From Microplitis mediator (taxonomy: Eukaryota; Arthropoda; Insecta; Hymenoptera; Braconidae), in assembly GCF_029852145.1 (NCBI RefSeq), contig NC_079975.1, forward strand, positions 4,774,001-4,838,000: a stretch of DNA of 64,000 nucleotides, in the 5' to 3' direction. The notes under the pieces are model-generated. The model did not search any database. It saw nothing but the letters and a program-made list of their open reading frames with translations, and was not told where the DNA came from. Shown in pieces: positions 12,141 through 23,028 of this stretch. The position numbers were made by a program, and so were the translations under genes. Each line of letters starts with the position of its first letter. Positions within the stretch are counted from its first letter, which is position 1.

Positions 12141-12487
12141 TATCCATACAAAGTCGCCGAGCTTCGAAATTTTCCCATAGATCGGCCGATGCCTTGTTTG
12201 CGATGATTGGCCAATAAATGGCTAACTATACTGGCCCGTGCATGATGAATTATTGGCAGCCGTCTATTTGCTTATAAAAACGGCGTACAATTAAACGCCG
12301 TTCGTTGGCCAACGGTTTGATCGAGTGCTCTTGATACCAAGCTTTGGCCGATGATTGATTGCCACGATTGGCCAATACTTGGCATACCGTTATCATCCGA
12401 TATTTAACCGATATTCGGCCGATGCTTAAAAATTGGTAGCCATTCATGACCCAGTAATGAGCCGATTCTTTTTTTTTTGTATGGGTA
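12141..12487 (-). repeat. ATCGGCC/TTGGCCAA repeat, copy 3 (inverted)
   Basis: This is the reverse complement of copies 1 and 2. It begins TATCCATACAAAGTCGCCGA and ends TTTTTTTTGTATGGGTA. It carries GATCGGCCGATGCC, GATTGGCCAATAAATGGC, CGTTCGTTGGCCAACGGTTT and CGATTGGCCAATACTTGGC. A 65-codon minus-strand frame runs through it but copies 1 and 2 do not preserve that frame, so it is not coding. Confidence 0.85.
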
Positions 12488-14487
12488 AAAAAAATTGATT
12501 ACTGACGTTTTGAAAAATATTTACTAATAAAAACATCTTCAGTTAATAAAAAAATGATTTATTAAAAAAGTTAATACGAAATACACACAAATAAATACAT
12601 CAAATCCCGAACATAAAGTACATTGTCATGTTCCCCAAATTTGTGGAATATTATTAAATAATTGAAATGAACTAAACGATTATTTACCAGTCGATTTACC
12701 CCATGGGAATGTGAAAACCAAAACCCACAGGAATTTTTTCCACCCCATGTTTCTTTTGGCAACATAAAAAATATCCGTGAAAATACACTAGTAAAATTGT
12801 CAATTCTTTTAAAAATCTTTACATCTACATGAACATCCATAATAAGCGAACAGCAATAAATAAAAAAATAATGATTAAATAGAATAATATAAATGGATTG
12901 TCCCGAAAAACTTTGTCCTGCCTCGTGGGTGGTGTTAAAATAGGAAATAGAAAATATCTTTCCTCCAAAAGATTATTTCATTTCCTCATAGGCCCCAAAA
13001 TGATTTTTAACTTTAGTCATTGTCGGATCCAGTGCATTGTATCAATACATGTCTTATTTTATTCTTCAAAATTTTTTCTTCTCGCTATATTCAATTCCAT
13101 ACTGTTCTATATTATAAGAATCATCTTTAGTTGGTGTGTTGGTGATGATGCAGAAAAAAGGTAATAGATTGTGTATTGAGGCCAGGTGATGCCATTTAGG
13201 GGGTGACAAAGTTTTAATATTTTTTGTTAAATCTTTTGAACGGTGGATAAAAGAAGAATAAAGAAAGTGAGTTAAATAAGTCAATTCTTTAAATGTTTTC
13301 ACTGAAAATTATAAAATTTCCAGCCCACGTACTCAAGTTGTCGTTGTCGTTTTGTCGTTAGACATATATATATCGTAAAACTGTGTGTTAAGGTCTTAAC
13401 ATGTTTGGCCACACAGGGGTTCCAGAAATTACAATGAATACCCGGTCAATTTATCGTCCTAACAGCCGCATAATAGTAAACCTTGACTATTATAGCACAC
13501 ATTCAATAACTCGGCTTTCCAAAGTTTTTAAATAAAAGTTTAAAAGTTTTAAAAAAGTTCACTGGACGATATATATACGAGGATATATTATATCTTTACA
13601 TGGAATTGGTGTAAAAGAAAAATTCATGAAGGTGATGAGAGAGAAGGGAAAAGGCGCGTGGTAGGTCCTGACTTTTTTTAGTTCTTGTGATTTAGACATT
13701 TTTGGGCCAGACGGAAATCCTGACTACTTTGTCCTATTTCTCGTCCATCTTCTTGATTTCTGAGGATTTTAAATCTACGATAGATATATGTAGTACAGGA
13801 GATATCTGGGAGGTTTGTTGTATAAAATATGTATATATATTTGAAAAATGAAGGATGCTTCTCTCTGCCAAAAAATTCCTGCCTGTCCTTTTTTCCGGTA
13901 ACATGACATTTGGCTCGAGTCTCGAGTCCTCAACCTTTTTTATTTATGACTACTTTTTTACCAAATATTTTGGGTGTTTTTTATTTAGTTTTTTTTTATT
14001 CCGGGGAAATAAATTTTGAAAATGTATTTTTTTAGTCTTTTTGTCTTGATTTTTTATGGGAATGTTAAAAAAGGGCGTAGAGAAATTGAGTTAGTTACTC
14101 TGTTACGTGTTTTTTCAGGAAGTGACATAAATTTTTATTTTTTTACAGAGATACTAAAATGTTGGAAAATAAAATAAATAATACTTTTTATACCCTTTGG
14201 TATTCAATTTTTTAAGAAAATATTTGAAGTGAAGTGAATTTAAAATTTTTTTAGAGATCAAGTATTTCAAGAGTTCATTTCGATGGGTTCAAAATCTTAA
14301 CATTCAGTAAAGTATCGTCACCACCAGTGAACTGATCTGTGCGCATATGTCCCAACTTCTAAAGACAAAAGTTTTAAAATTTATTATACTATAGGTTCAA
14401 TTTTCCAAAGTGGTAAATCTGTGGTATCATTCACTTCTGAAACAATAAAATTTTTGTTTTTTATGTATTCAAAATACAATTCGACTT
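12488..14487. other. Intergenic stretch, no gene seen
   Basis: AT-rich with a somewhat GC-richer patch around 13320-13500 (GTCGTTGTCGTTTTGTCGTT, then GCCACACAGGGGTTCC). Frames of 78 to 89 codons here show no domain or signal. Confidence 0.4.
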
Positions 14488-14896
14488 CTGCATGTAGAAA
14501 ATTTTACGGTATTTGTTGCATCAAAAATTTAGAGAAAAATTACTATAGTCATAGTAACATGAGGACAATATGGAATTATTGTACAAATTATCGATACTGT
14601 AGAAATTTTTTAAATACATCGAACAGAATTTAAAAGATGTATTGTAATTTTGACAAAGCAACAGATAAAATTTATACCAACTGCATACTAAATATTCTGA
14701 TTTAACCGAATAAATTTAACTATGCAGTTGGTATAAATTTTATCTGCACCTTGTAAATTCTGTTCGATGTATGTTGAAAATTTCTACAGTATCAGTAATT
14801 TGTACAATAATTCCATACTGTCCTCATGTTACTATGACTGTAGTAATTTTTCTATAAATTTTTGATGCAAAAAATACCGTAAAATTCTCTGCGTGT
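14488..14896. mobile_element. Long foldback (inverted-repeat) element, copy 1
   Basis: Two arms of roughly 180 bp are near-perfect reverse complements. Left-arm landmarks are AAAATTTTACGGTATTTG, ACATGAGGACAATATGGAAT, CATCGAACAGAATTT and ATTTATACCAACTGCATA. The right arm has the complements TATGCAGTTGGTATAAAT, AATTCTGTTCGATGTA, ATTCCATACTGTCCTCATGT and AATACCGTAAAATTCTCTGC. The 70-codon frame at 14421-14633 runs into the arm and is not a gene. A second copy sits at 62271-62646. A transcript would form a long hairpin. Confidence 0.9.
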
Positions 14897-14917
14897 GATA
14901 CTATGAAGAATAAAACC

Positions 14918-15033
14918 ACTTTTATTTAACACCACTTAACACCATGAAAAATGATAACACCACTATCAGTCGGGGTTAAATTTAACACTAATTAACATTG
15001 AAACAGTGTAAACTTACACCGGTTTTTTTTGAA
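14918..15033. mobile_element. Decayed MITE fragment rich in AACACC
   Basis: Immediately after the foldback, the motifs TTTAACACC, TTAACACC, ATAACACC and TTTAACACTAATTAACA are followed by CAGTGTAAACTTACACCGG. This resembles the interior and ends of the CACTGTAAAA family. Boundaries are unclear. Confidence 0.4.
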
Positions 15034-18000
15034 TTTTTGAAATTTTTTCCAATGTTACCTCCGTAAATAAACAACGAGTACTCTAATTAAAGTCCGATTG
15101 ATCGCATAAATTATTTTTCACAGATTACACTAGTATAAAAATAGCTAGTGAGTGTTATTGTAGACAGATATATCGCCATGGGTGGTTCTGATTATAATAG
15201 AGGTATCATTTCACGAGTGAGATACACAGTCCCAATAAGATAATTGCGAATCGAGCATCCCTTTGTCCAGGTCGGGCGATCAAAGGTACGCTAATAAATA
15301 AAAGATAATCATCTAATTATTCTATTGATCCCACACCCTCATATATTACACTCGAATTTTTCCTCTTCAATAAAATCGAAAATGAGATTATCGTTTGATA
15401 AAAAAAAAAAAGATAATAAAAAGTCCCTCATATAATGTGACGCATGCAGGTTTTGTGTGTACAGATTATGCAGCTGGATGTTAAGAATTTTTAAGAGCTC
15501 CAACAAGAGGACAAGGTGTGACCAGCACTCATGAGAGACAGACTGTCTCCCGAAATCCGCAGATAAGTATCTATCATCCCTCCTCCCAACCTCAGTATCT
15601 ATACACTCTCATACATTTTATATAAAGGAAACTAACCGGAGAATTCTTTGCCAACACCAGAGGACAAGATACTCATCACTAGATTAAATATTTTATTTTT
15701 GTTGTACATTTAACTTTTTAACCAGTAGTCTTTTGTGATTAATTTTATTAATTTATAATCTTTAATAAATTCAAAAAATTTTATTAATTCAATTTTTTTT
15801 TATTTTCAAGTCATCAGTAATCAAATGTTTACTAGATTGGAAGCAAAGTTAAAAATAAAAATTACCTGGTTACCAAATTGTGAACAATAAATTTTGAAAA
15901 TATTTTATTGACCCCAATTATGCAAAATTTAATTGAATATTTTGTCGAAATTAGGATATGATGTATTGTAACGTTCATATTTAAATTCTGACTAAACTAT
16001 TGAAGATACGATAAAAATTGTCAGGAACAATTATGTAGGGGATGAAATTTCCTACAAAAAATTTCTTAGCCATTTTTACGTAACTTGAGTATTTTCAATG
16101 GAAATCTTAATTCAAAGTACATCAGTTATGAAAATTTTCATATTTCGTAAAAATTTTGTTTGATCAAACTTTGAATGAAAATTGTGGCTAAACTAATGAA
16201 GATATAGTAAAAAGTATAAGATACAAAAATGTAGACAATTTCATGTTTTATAAAATTGATAGAATTGACTTTTAACTTAAATTCAATAATTTGTCTATAT
16301 TTTCGATCTTAAGCCAGGCACCAAAATAAATAATTATTATTTCCTATTCAATATGTGGTTCAAATCAGAAAAAATATTTTGTAAATAACATTAGTTCAAA
16401 AAACGAGTAATTTTTTTTTTTTTTTTACAAAGATCAAAATTTTGACAGCAATAATTTTTTTCTACTTGAGCTGAGTTTTAGGCTGACGTACATCAGCTCA
16501 GTCACTTTAATTGCACTGATTTGCATTCTTCCTCTTATTTTGACGTATGCAAAATTTTTTTTTCCCAAAAAAAAATGAAAAATGTGAAAATATTTAAGAC
16601 CTCGAAATTGATGTTTTTTTTTTTTGTTATTTATTTTTTTAGTGGCATTACTTTTGAAAATAATTGTGGGCAAAGGCCACTAGGTGAGTGGGTGAGTGAC
16701 TTTGCTTAGTATTGTCGTTTGGAGGTCTCATCTAAGATATATGACTGTTAGTTCCCAGAAACAGTTTATATTCCCGACGGGGATGAGCTGAACGAGAGAT
16801 CGTTATATACCTGGGATCTGTAGTCTCACTTCTTTCTATTCGTGAGGATAAAACTTTGGTCCTCAATCCTCAATATTATTACTACACATCCATACAAACA
16901 TCCACACCCATATATATTTATATACATTAAATATATACTCAGTTATTTTATAAATTCCAATGACCGAAGAAATACGATGACGATATTATTTAACTCGTTT
17001 ATTATTTTTTTTCTCCCACCTCGTCCATTTTCGTAATTAATGGATTTACTTTTTTGTCCTTTAGTTTTATGTATTTAACCCCTATCTATAAATTAGAATT
17101 TTATCACATCAATTTATTATTTATAGTAAACCCCAATATTGTTCAGTAATTGTCAGTTACTAGATTAATTGGTTTTAATAGAAAAAAAAATTTGCTATTA
17201 ATTCGTTTTATTACCTATCAGTATTAATTCATTAACGTCACTAAATACATATTAAACGATTGTCAGTAATCAATAATTTATATTTAGCTCCTGCAATATT
17301 GAATAAAAAAAATTATTTCATTTAATTAATTACTTTGAGGACTCGATTTTTGGAGAAAAAAAAAAAGAGGGTTGATAAACAGAGTTGTTAGTGTAGTATG
17401 TATGTAGCAAGTAATAAAAAATATAAATAGCGAGTGAGGGAGTTAGAACGAAGGAGATGATAGTTCTTTTTGGGCATTGAGGTCCCTCGGTCGTAAATAA
17501 TACTGGATGTTTTGGGCACCATAAGTCAGGTAGACTGGGTCCTTGCACGCAGCCAAAGTCCTAAAGCAAAACTCTTATAGCCGATGATAATACGTACTAT
17601 ATAAATATATATATATGTGTGTATGTATAGAGAATTCGATGATGTTTTGTATGCTGGTGGTTTTTAGAAGTCACGCCCTGGAACCACAGCCCAAGGGGGT
17701 CTGGATCTTATAAATTTAACTAAAAAGAGTGAGAAGAGTATCGTGTCCCGTATGCAGAGTGAATGGAAAAATGGATAACAGGTGTAAAATATCTATATGT
17801 ATTTATATTTATATATAAATATAAATAACATTTCTTTTATATTTTTATGATGACTTTATAAACTGCTAACATCTATTGATAATATTTAATATTTTTTAAA
17901 AACTGTTTTTCTTTCACTAAAATTTTTATTTAAAAAATTTTTGAATGCCTTTTTCAGTTCACTTTCAAATTTAATAATAACTAATTACAGTTGATAAAAA

Positions 18001-18146
18001 TTTTGATAACGTGACCTTAAATACTAAATAAAATTTGTTTGTTACAGAAAAATATGAATGGCTAATATTAGATAATATCGTAGTTATGAATGATACTTAA
18101 CGAAGTAATCAGCGATAGATAGGAGTGAAATTGTTTTCCGCTCAAA

Positions 18147-18177
<31 letters not shown>

Positions 18178-19196
18178 TTTATTAATTTACTGAAGCTTTT
18201 TTATCAATTTTTTTTTTTAGTAACGAATTATGTTCTCTTGTCTCCACTCTCCCTTCACCAACTGGTTATATATATGTATATATATACATATATATACGTC
18301 CCTGGACATATTACTTTGAGTAACGAGGTTCTTGTTATAATGGAGCAAAAATGTCAATGTGACAGACACGATAAATTGGCGCCGTTATTTAAAAATAATA
18401 TTTTTATTTTAAAAATATAAATTTATTAAACCTCAAAAAAATTAGTAAAATAAATTATTATTTTATTAACTCACAAAACCAATTACCAAATATAACTACC
18501 AAGAATTCCGCCAATAAATTTGAAATCTTAATCAAAAATACTATGCACCTAAATTTAATTCAATAAATAAAAACCAATTTGATTATATATTAAAATACGA
18601 ATATAATAAATAAGAATGAAAAAAATTTTTACACGCTATATATACATTGAACATACTTTTGTATGGTCTATTACCAAACTAAAGTATATAATGATATTTA
18701 TCATATTTTATCAACCCTAAATATCTACAGCATCAAACAAGCGAATGGCATTAGATGTTATCGATAAAAATACTAAAGAAATCACTTTTGCTTGAGTACA
18801 CTTACCACAGAATAACTTTTAACGCAATGTTTGTACAATACATAGCTCCTGTGAAAACAAGGAAATTCTTTCAAGTTAATAGTCATGCGTTATTACATTA
18901 CATGAGACTTAAACGTCTATTAGAAAAAAAACTACTCACTCAAGAAAAATTGAAACGATAAAGTAATAAATAAATAATCATAAAAAAATAAGTATATATA
19001 TGTATATGTATGTATAGATGTATATAAAATATATAATGACATTTAACAAAAATTCATATTAAAAGTCAAAATAATTCATCGATTCAATTAACGATTCCAC
19101 GAGTTAGTGAGCACGCGATCTAACAAATTCGTGTTTCAGGTCTATACATATATTCTTTGGTTGTTATAATAAAAATAATAACAACAAAAAAAGGGG
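15034..19196. other. Intergenic stretch with several GC-richer patches
   Basis: No gene is seen. GC-richer patches that might be enhancers lie at about 15170-15300 (containing GCGATCAAAGGTACG, a TCF-type site at 15278-15286), 15480-15600, 16670-16850, 17440-17560 and 17630-17760. The last contains CCACAGCCCAAGGGGGTC, which on the minus strand has GACCCCC. An AT dinucleotide microsatellite lies at 18146-18170. Frames of 60 to 79 codons are unremarkable. Confidence 0.35.
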
Positions 19197-19210
19197 AACC
19201 CCCTGCTGTA
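19197..19210 (+). promoter_or_regulatory. Near-consensus Zic/Opa binding site
   Basis: The sequence AACCCCCTGCTGTA matches the known Zic-family DNA motif (GACCCCCYGCTGTG, from memory of published Zic and Opa specificities) at 12 of 14 positions, with an exact core ACCCCCTGCTGT. It lies about 15 kb upstream of the opa start codon in a locally GC-richer patch (19185-19270). Autoregulation by Opa or regulation by a paralogue is an inference. Binding is untested. Confidence 0.45.
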
Positions 19211-22019
19211 AAGTTGGAGCCGTGAATCTATAAAGGCGACCATTATGGACGCGTCGTCGCGTAAAAACGTAAAAACGTTGACTGGCTAAAAACCAGACTC
19301 GATTCTTCTTCGTTTGTGACGTCTCAACTGGGTCTTTCTCTTTATCTATATATTATATATATATGTATATACCATAGATTATTTATAGATATGTATCAGT
19401 CTATATCACCGCTGAATTCATATTATACATATTCATATTTATATTTTTTTTTAATATTTAAATATATCATGGAGATATATATTTATAGGAGTCGAATATT
19501 CGAGGAAAAATTTATTTTAAATGGACATTTGCTGGTCATTTATGAGCAATTTTAGTTTTATGTCTGCAATTTTTCTTTGTTTACTCTACATTTCGTGAAA
19601 TTCGTGTTCAAATCTTTATATATTATAGACATTCAAAAATAGTTCCAGAATCACCTCTTTGTCCTTTTTATGGACTAAAACAGACGTTCGAAAAAATTCA
19701 AAAATCACTACTGTTGAACCTTTTATAGAACCAGAAAAGACATCAAAAAAAAATTTGAATGTCCTTCTTTGATTCAAAATTTGCTCATAAAAACTTTTTT
19801 TTTTACTGTCAAAATAACTAAAGTTCCAAAAAAGTTCCTCTCGAAGTTCTAATCTGTCTCATGTATAACAGTTCCACATGTTGAACTTTTTTGAAATTTT
19901 TTTTTACACGGGTAGCAAAAGAGGAACTCACTAGAGCTCTTGAAGATCTAATGTTATACAGTAAATTTTTTTTTCACTATACTTAATATAAAATAATTTT
20001 TTTTCTGTTAATATTCAACAATAATCGAGTTATTTTCAAATGAAATTAATTTTCAAACTGCAACTGGTTGTCACTAATTTTAGACCATCGATAAAAAATT
20101 ACAATCGTTTTTGAATCAACCGAATTTGTGAAATATTTTGGTATCCGCTTTTATCCTTTTATTTAATTAAAATTTGACAAACATTTTTTTAATAATTTTT
20201 ATTGAAAAAAAAAAGTAAATAATTTCTGACATTTCATTTAATCTCTTTGTTAGTCACTAGAAAAATATAAAATGTCATAACGCCTAAGGCAGTTAAAAGA
20301 GCTTTCGAATTTTCCACATGACACTAAATCTGCAAAAATTTAAAAGCCGACATAATCGTTAACTTCTGAAGGATCCAGCATTATATCCAAAGAAATTCAA
20401 ACACCACTTTCTCTTTTTTTTCTCAACTATTTTTCTCTGTCTTAATAGTTTCGTGTCGTTTTGATGGATTCGTTTGGGTCGACACCAAATTCGTTTCGCT
20501 CCTTTACTGCAAACTCATCTTCCTATTTTATTTTTTTTGTACTTCCCCAATATTCAACATCTTATCTAGGGAATAGTTCTGCGGTCTTCGTTTGAGTCTT
20601 TTCGACTTTTAGTTTAACTTCCAAAGACGCCTTTCTCTACGGACAATATTAAAGACTCAAAAATATACCCCTGAGTATTAGTCATTATATTATACATATA
20701 TTATAATGCATATTTAAAATTTTTACAGGTTCAAAGCTCTGTCTCCTTTGATGAGATTGATGAGAGATGTGTTCTTTGATACATCTCTGCTTGTCAAAGA
20801 CTACCGCTTTGTAAACGCGGGAAAAATATACAATCATTTTTTAAATTTTCTCTACATATTTAGATATACGATAAGAATAGATAAATGATCATGTTTATCA
20901 AACATCGAGTTTTCAAAAAATAATTTGTTTATTATTTCAATTTATAAATTTACAGATTTTACCGTAGCGTCACTAAATATTTGAAATATTTCATTTTAAA
21001 TACTTTTGACCTGTAGCTCAAATTTCAAACTGACATTTAAAATTATTACATATGTTTGTTGTTAAACCTTAAATATGTTTGGTCACACTTCAAAATTTAT
21101 TTCGAAAAGGGTTACAACAGGAAAACATCACAATATATTTTATTTTGGAAAGTATTCGAACGGAACTGCAAGGTCAGTTTTTTTCCTTTTTTTTTTTAAT
21201 GGAAAACTACGTAAATCATGGGTTAAATAGACAAACTTTCACGTCAAACTGGGCCGTATGTTGAGACATTCAGCCCATATGAAAAGTGAAAAATGAAAAA
21301 TACCTTACTCTATACGATACAACAACTTATTCTTTCCCCAACAGACAAGTAAGTCATCGGTGGTGATGTCGTGTGCTGGGCACATGGCGGAAACGGGTAC
21401 AATGAACTAGTGGACCCCCTGCCCGCTACCACCCTCCTATTTTCCGGATGTTATATATGGCAGTTTCACCACAAGGTCCACAAGAATTACTTTTGCCTCG
21501 AGAGTTTGGTTGTTATTTAAGAAAATATCGCCATGGAAAGCTAAACTGCCACTTTTTCGGACTCTCATCTATTTTGTAAGGAATAAGTCTTTCGAACTCG
21601 CTCCTTGCTCCCATGGTCTTTAGGTTTTCTTTTTTTTTTTTTTTCTAGTATCTTGTGCTAAAATATTTGGGACCTCCAGCGAATGAAAAAAGATAGAGGA
21701 CCGACAACAAAAAATAAAATAAAAAAATATGGGCTACGTTTTACGGGGAATTGGCTTCTGTAGGTCATTTTTATTGCGAGTTTCTTTTACACTTTTAGAA
21801 CTTTTGAGAAATCTTATTCATGGAATTCAAAGTTACATAAATTCTATTATTGTTGTACACATGTTTATTGTTAGTTTTTTTTTATTTATTAGTTTTTTTA
21901 CAAGACAAATATTTTATGTTTTTTTTTCTTCAGTCAGTTGATTTAATACTTCGTAATATATGTTGTTGATCTAAAAAAATTTTGTAAAGAAATTCTTTAT
22001 TTGTGAAAAGAATGTAATT
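19211..22019. other. Intergenic stretch with two regulatory-looking patches
   Basis: No gene is seen. A patch at 20720-20815 has two TCF-type motifs, CCTTTGATG (20745-20753) and CTTTGAT (20774-20780), the second inside a GAGATGT-ACATCTC hairpin. A GC-richer patch at 21340-21500 includes GTGGACCCCCTGCCCGCTAC. The 19610-19930 part has repeated AGTTCC and TTGAAC words of unclear meaning. Confidence 0.35.
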
Positions 22020-22400
22020 AATCAATAGATATAGATCTTCCTAGATCTTATAGATCTCCCCGAATCGATGTAGATCTAAACTAGAAAAGAATTAGATCCA
22101 TATAGATCTTAATCCGTTTTTGAAAGTTACTATCACTTGCCCGTGAAAAAATGATCTAGATATTATAAGATCTGATTAAATCAACGTAGGTCTAATTTTT
22201 TGAAATTTTGATCTACATTCATATCAACATATCTATGAAGATCTACTGAGAATCAGGAAAACTTTTTTAGATTTAAAGTTTTTCTGAAATTTCTTTTTAT
22301 AAGGTCTCGAAATCCCTTAAAATCGAAATTTGAGTTATTAGGTAATGAAAAAAATTAGATCTAGGATTTAATTCGGGATTTAGGTCTTAGCAGATTTAAT
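22020..22400. repeat. Dispersed AGATCT-rich repeat, copy 2
   Basis: It is dense in AGATCT and near-matches (ATAGATCTTCCTAGATCT, TATAGATCTCC, GTAGATCTAAAC, ATATAGATCTTAATCC, GAAGATCTACTG). It contains CCCGTGAAAAAATGATCTAG, like the opening of copy 1 at 2522. No coding frame. Boundaries are approximate. Confidence 0.55.
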
Positions 22401-22740
22401 AAGGGTAAAAAAACTGGAAAACCGTAGACCCTGAGGGCCAATCCCAAGACTTTCCGCTATTTTTGAGTCCAGGAGTTCTAAAACGTTGTTATTTTTTAAT
22501 TTTTGAGCTTCTCGAATTCAAGAAACGATTGGATCAGAAGTAAATACATTTCGCTGAAAAAAAGTAAATTTTGTCCGACGATATCTTTGGAAATAATCAG
22601 ACAATTTGCACGGGCTTTGTCGCAATCACAAGTACTTTTTGAGTCCTGGATTTGCTTAAATTTTGAAGCAGATCAATTAAGCAGTTTACGAGTTAAGCAA
22701 CAAAGATATTTTTATAATTTTTGTTTTTGAATTACCCGGG

Positions 22741-23028
22741 AAACTATTCAGTCCATCGACTTCAAAATCTGTTCAACTTTAAGTCTCGATAGACCCTTAT
22801 AATTTCCTTAACGAAAGTTCAAATCTGTTGATTCGTTCTGATAATATCGTGTGACAAAAATTAGCATCCACACACACGTGAATGTCCATCAGAAAATAGT
22901 CAGAATATCTTCCTAGGACTGCCGAATATCGATAACTAATGAAAACTCGATGTTCGAAAATCTGATCGAAACCAATAACTTCCCTATTTTTGAAAATTTT
23001 CAATTTTCGTAGCGGGAAGTTAAAAAAA
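22741..23028 (+). repeat. Dispersed repeat family A, copy 2
   Basis: This parallels 1-275: ATATCGTGTGACAAAAATTAG, a CACACACACG run, AAAATAGTCAGAATATCTTC, CTAGGAC, TAATGAAAACTCGAT, CCAATAACTTCCC, and the terminal GTAGCGGGAAGTTAAAAAAA. A 68-codon minus-strand frame lies within it but is not shared with the other copies. Confidence 0.7.

Noticed and set aside
14421..14633. 70-codon frame at the foldback element
   Set aside because: Most of it lies in a transposon arm that is also present at 62271-62646 without the frame being kept.
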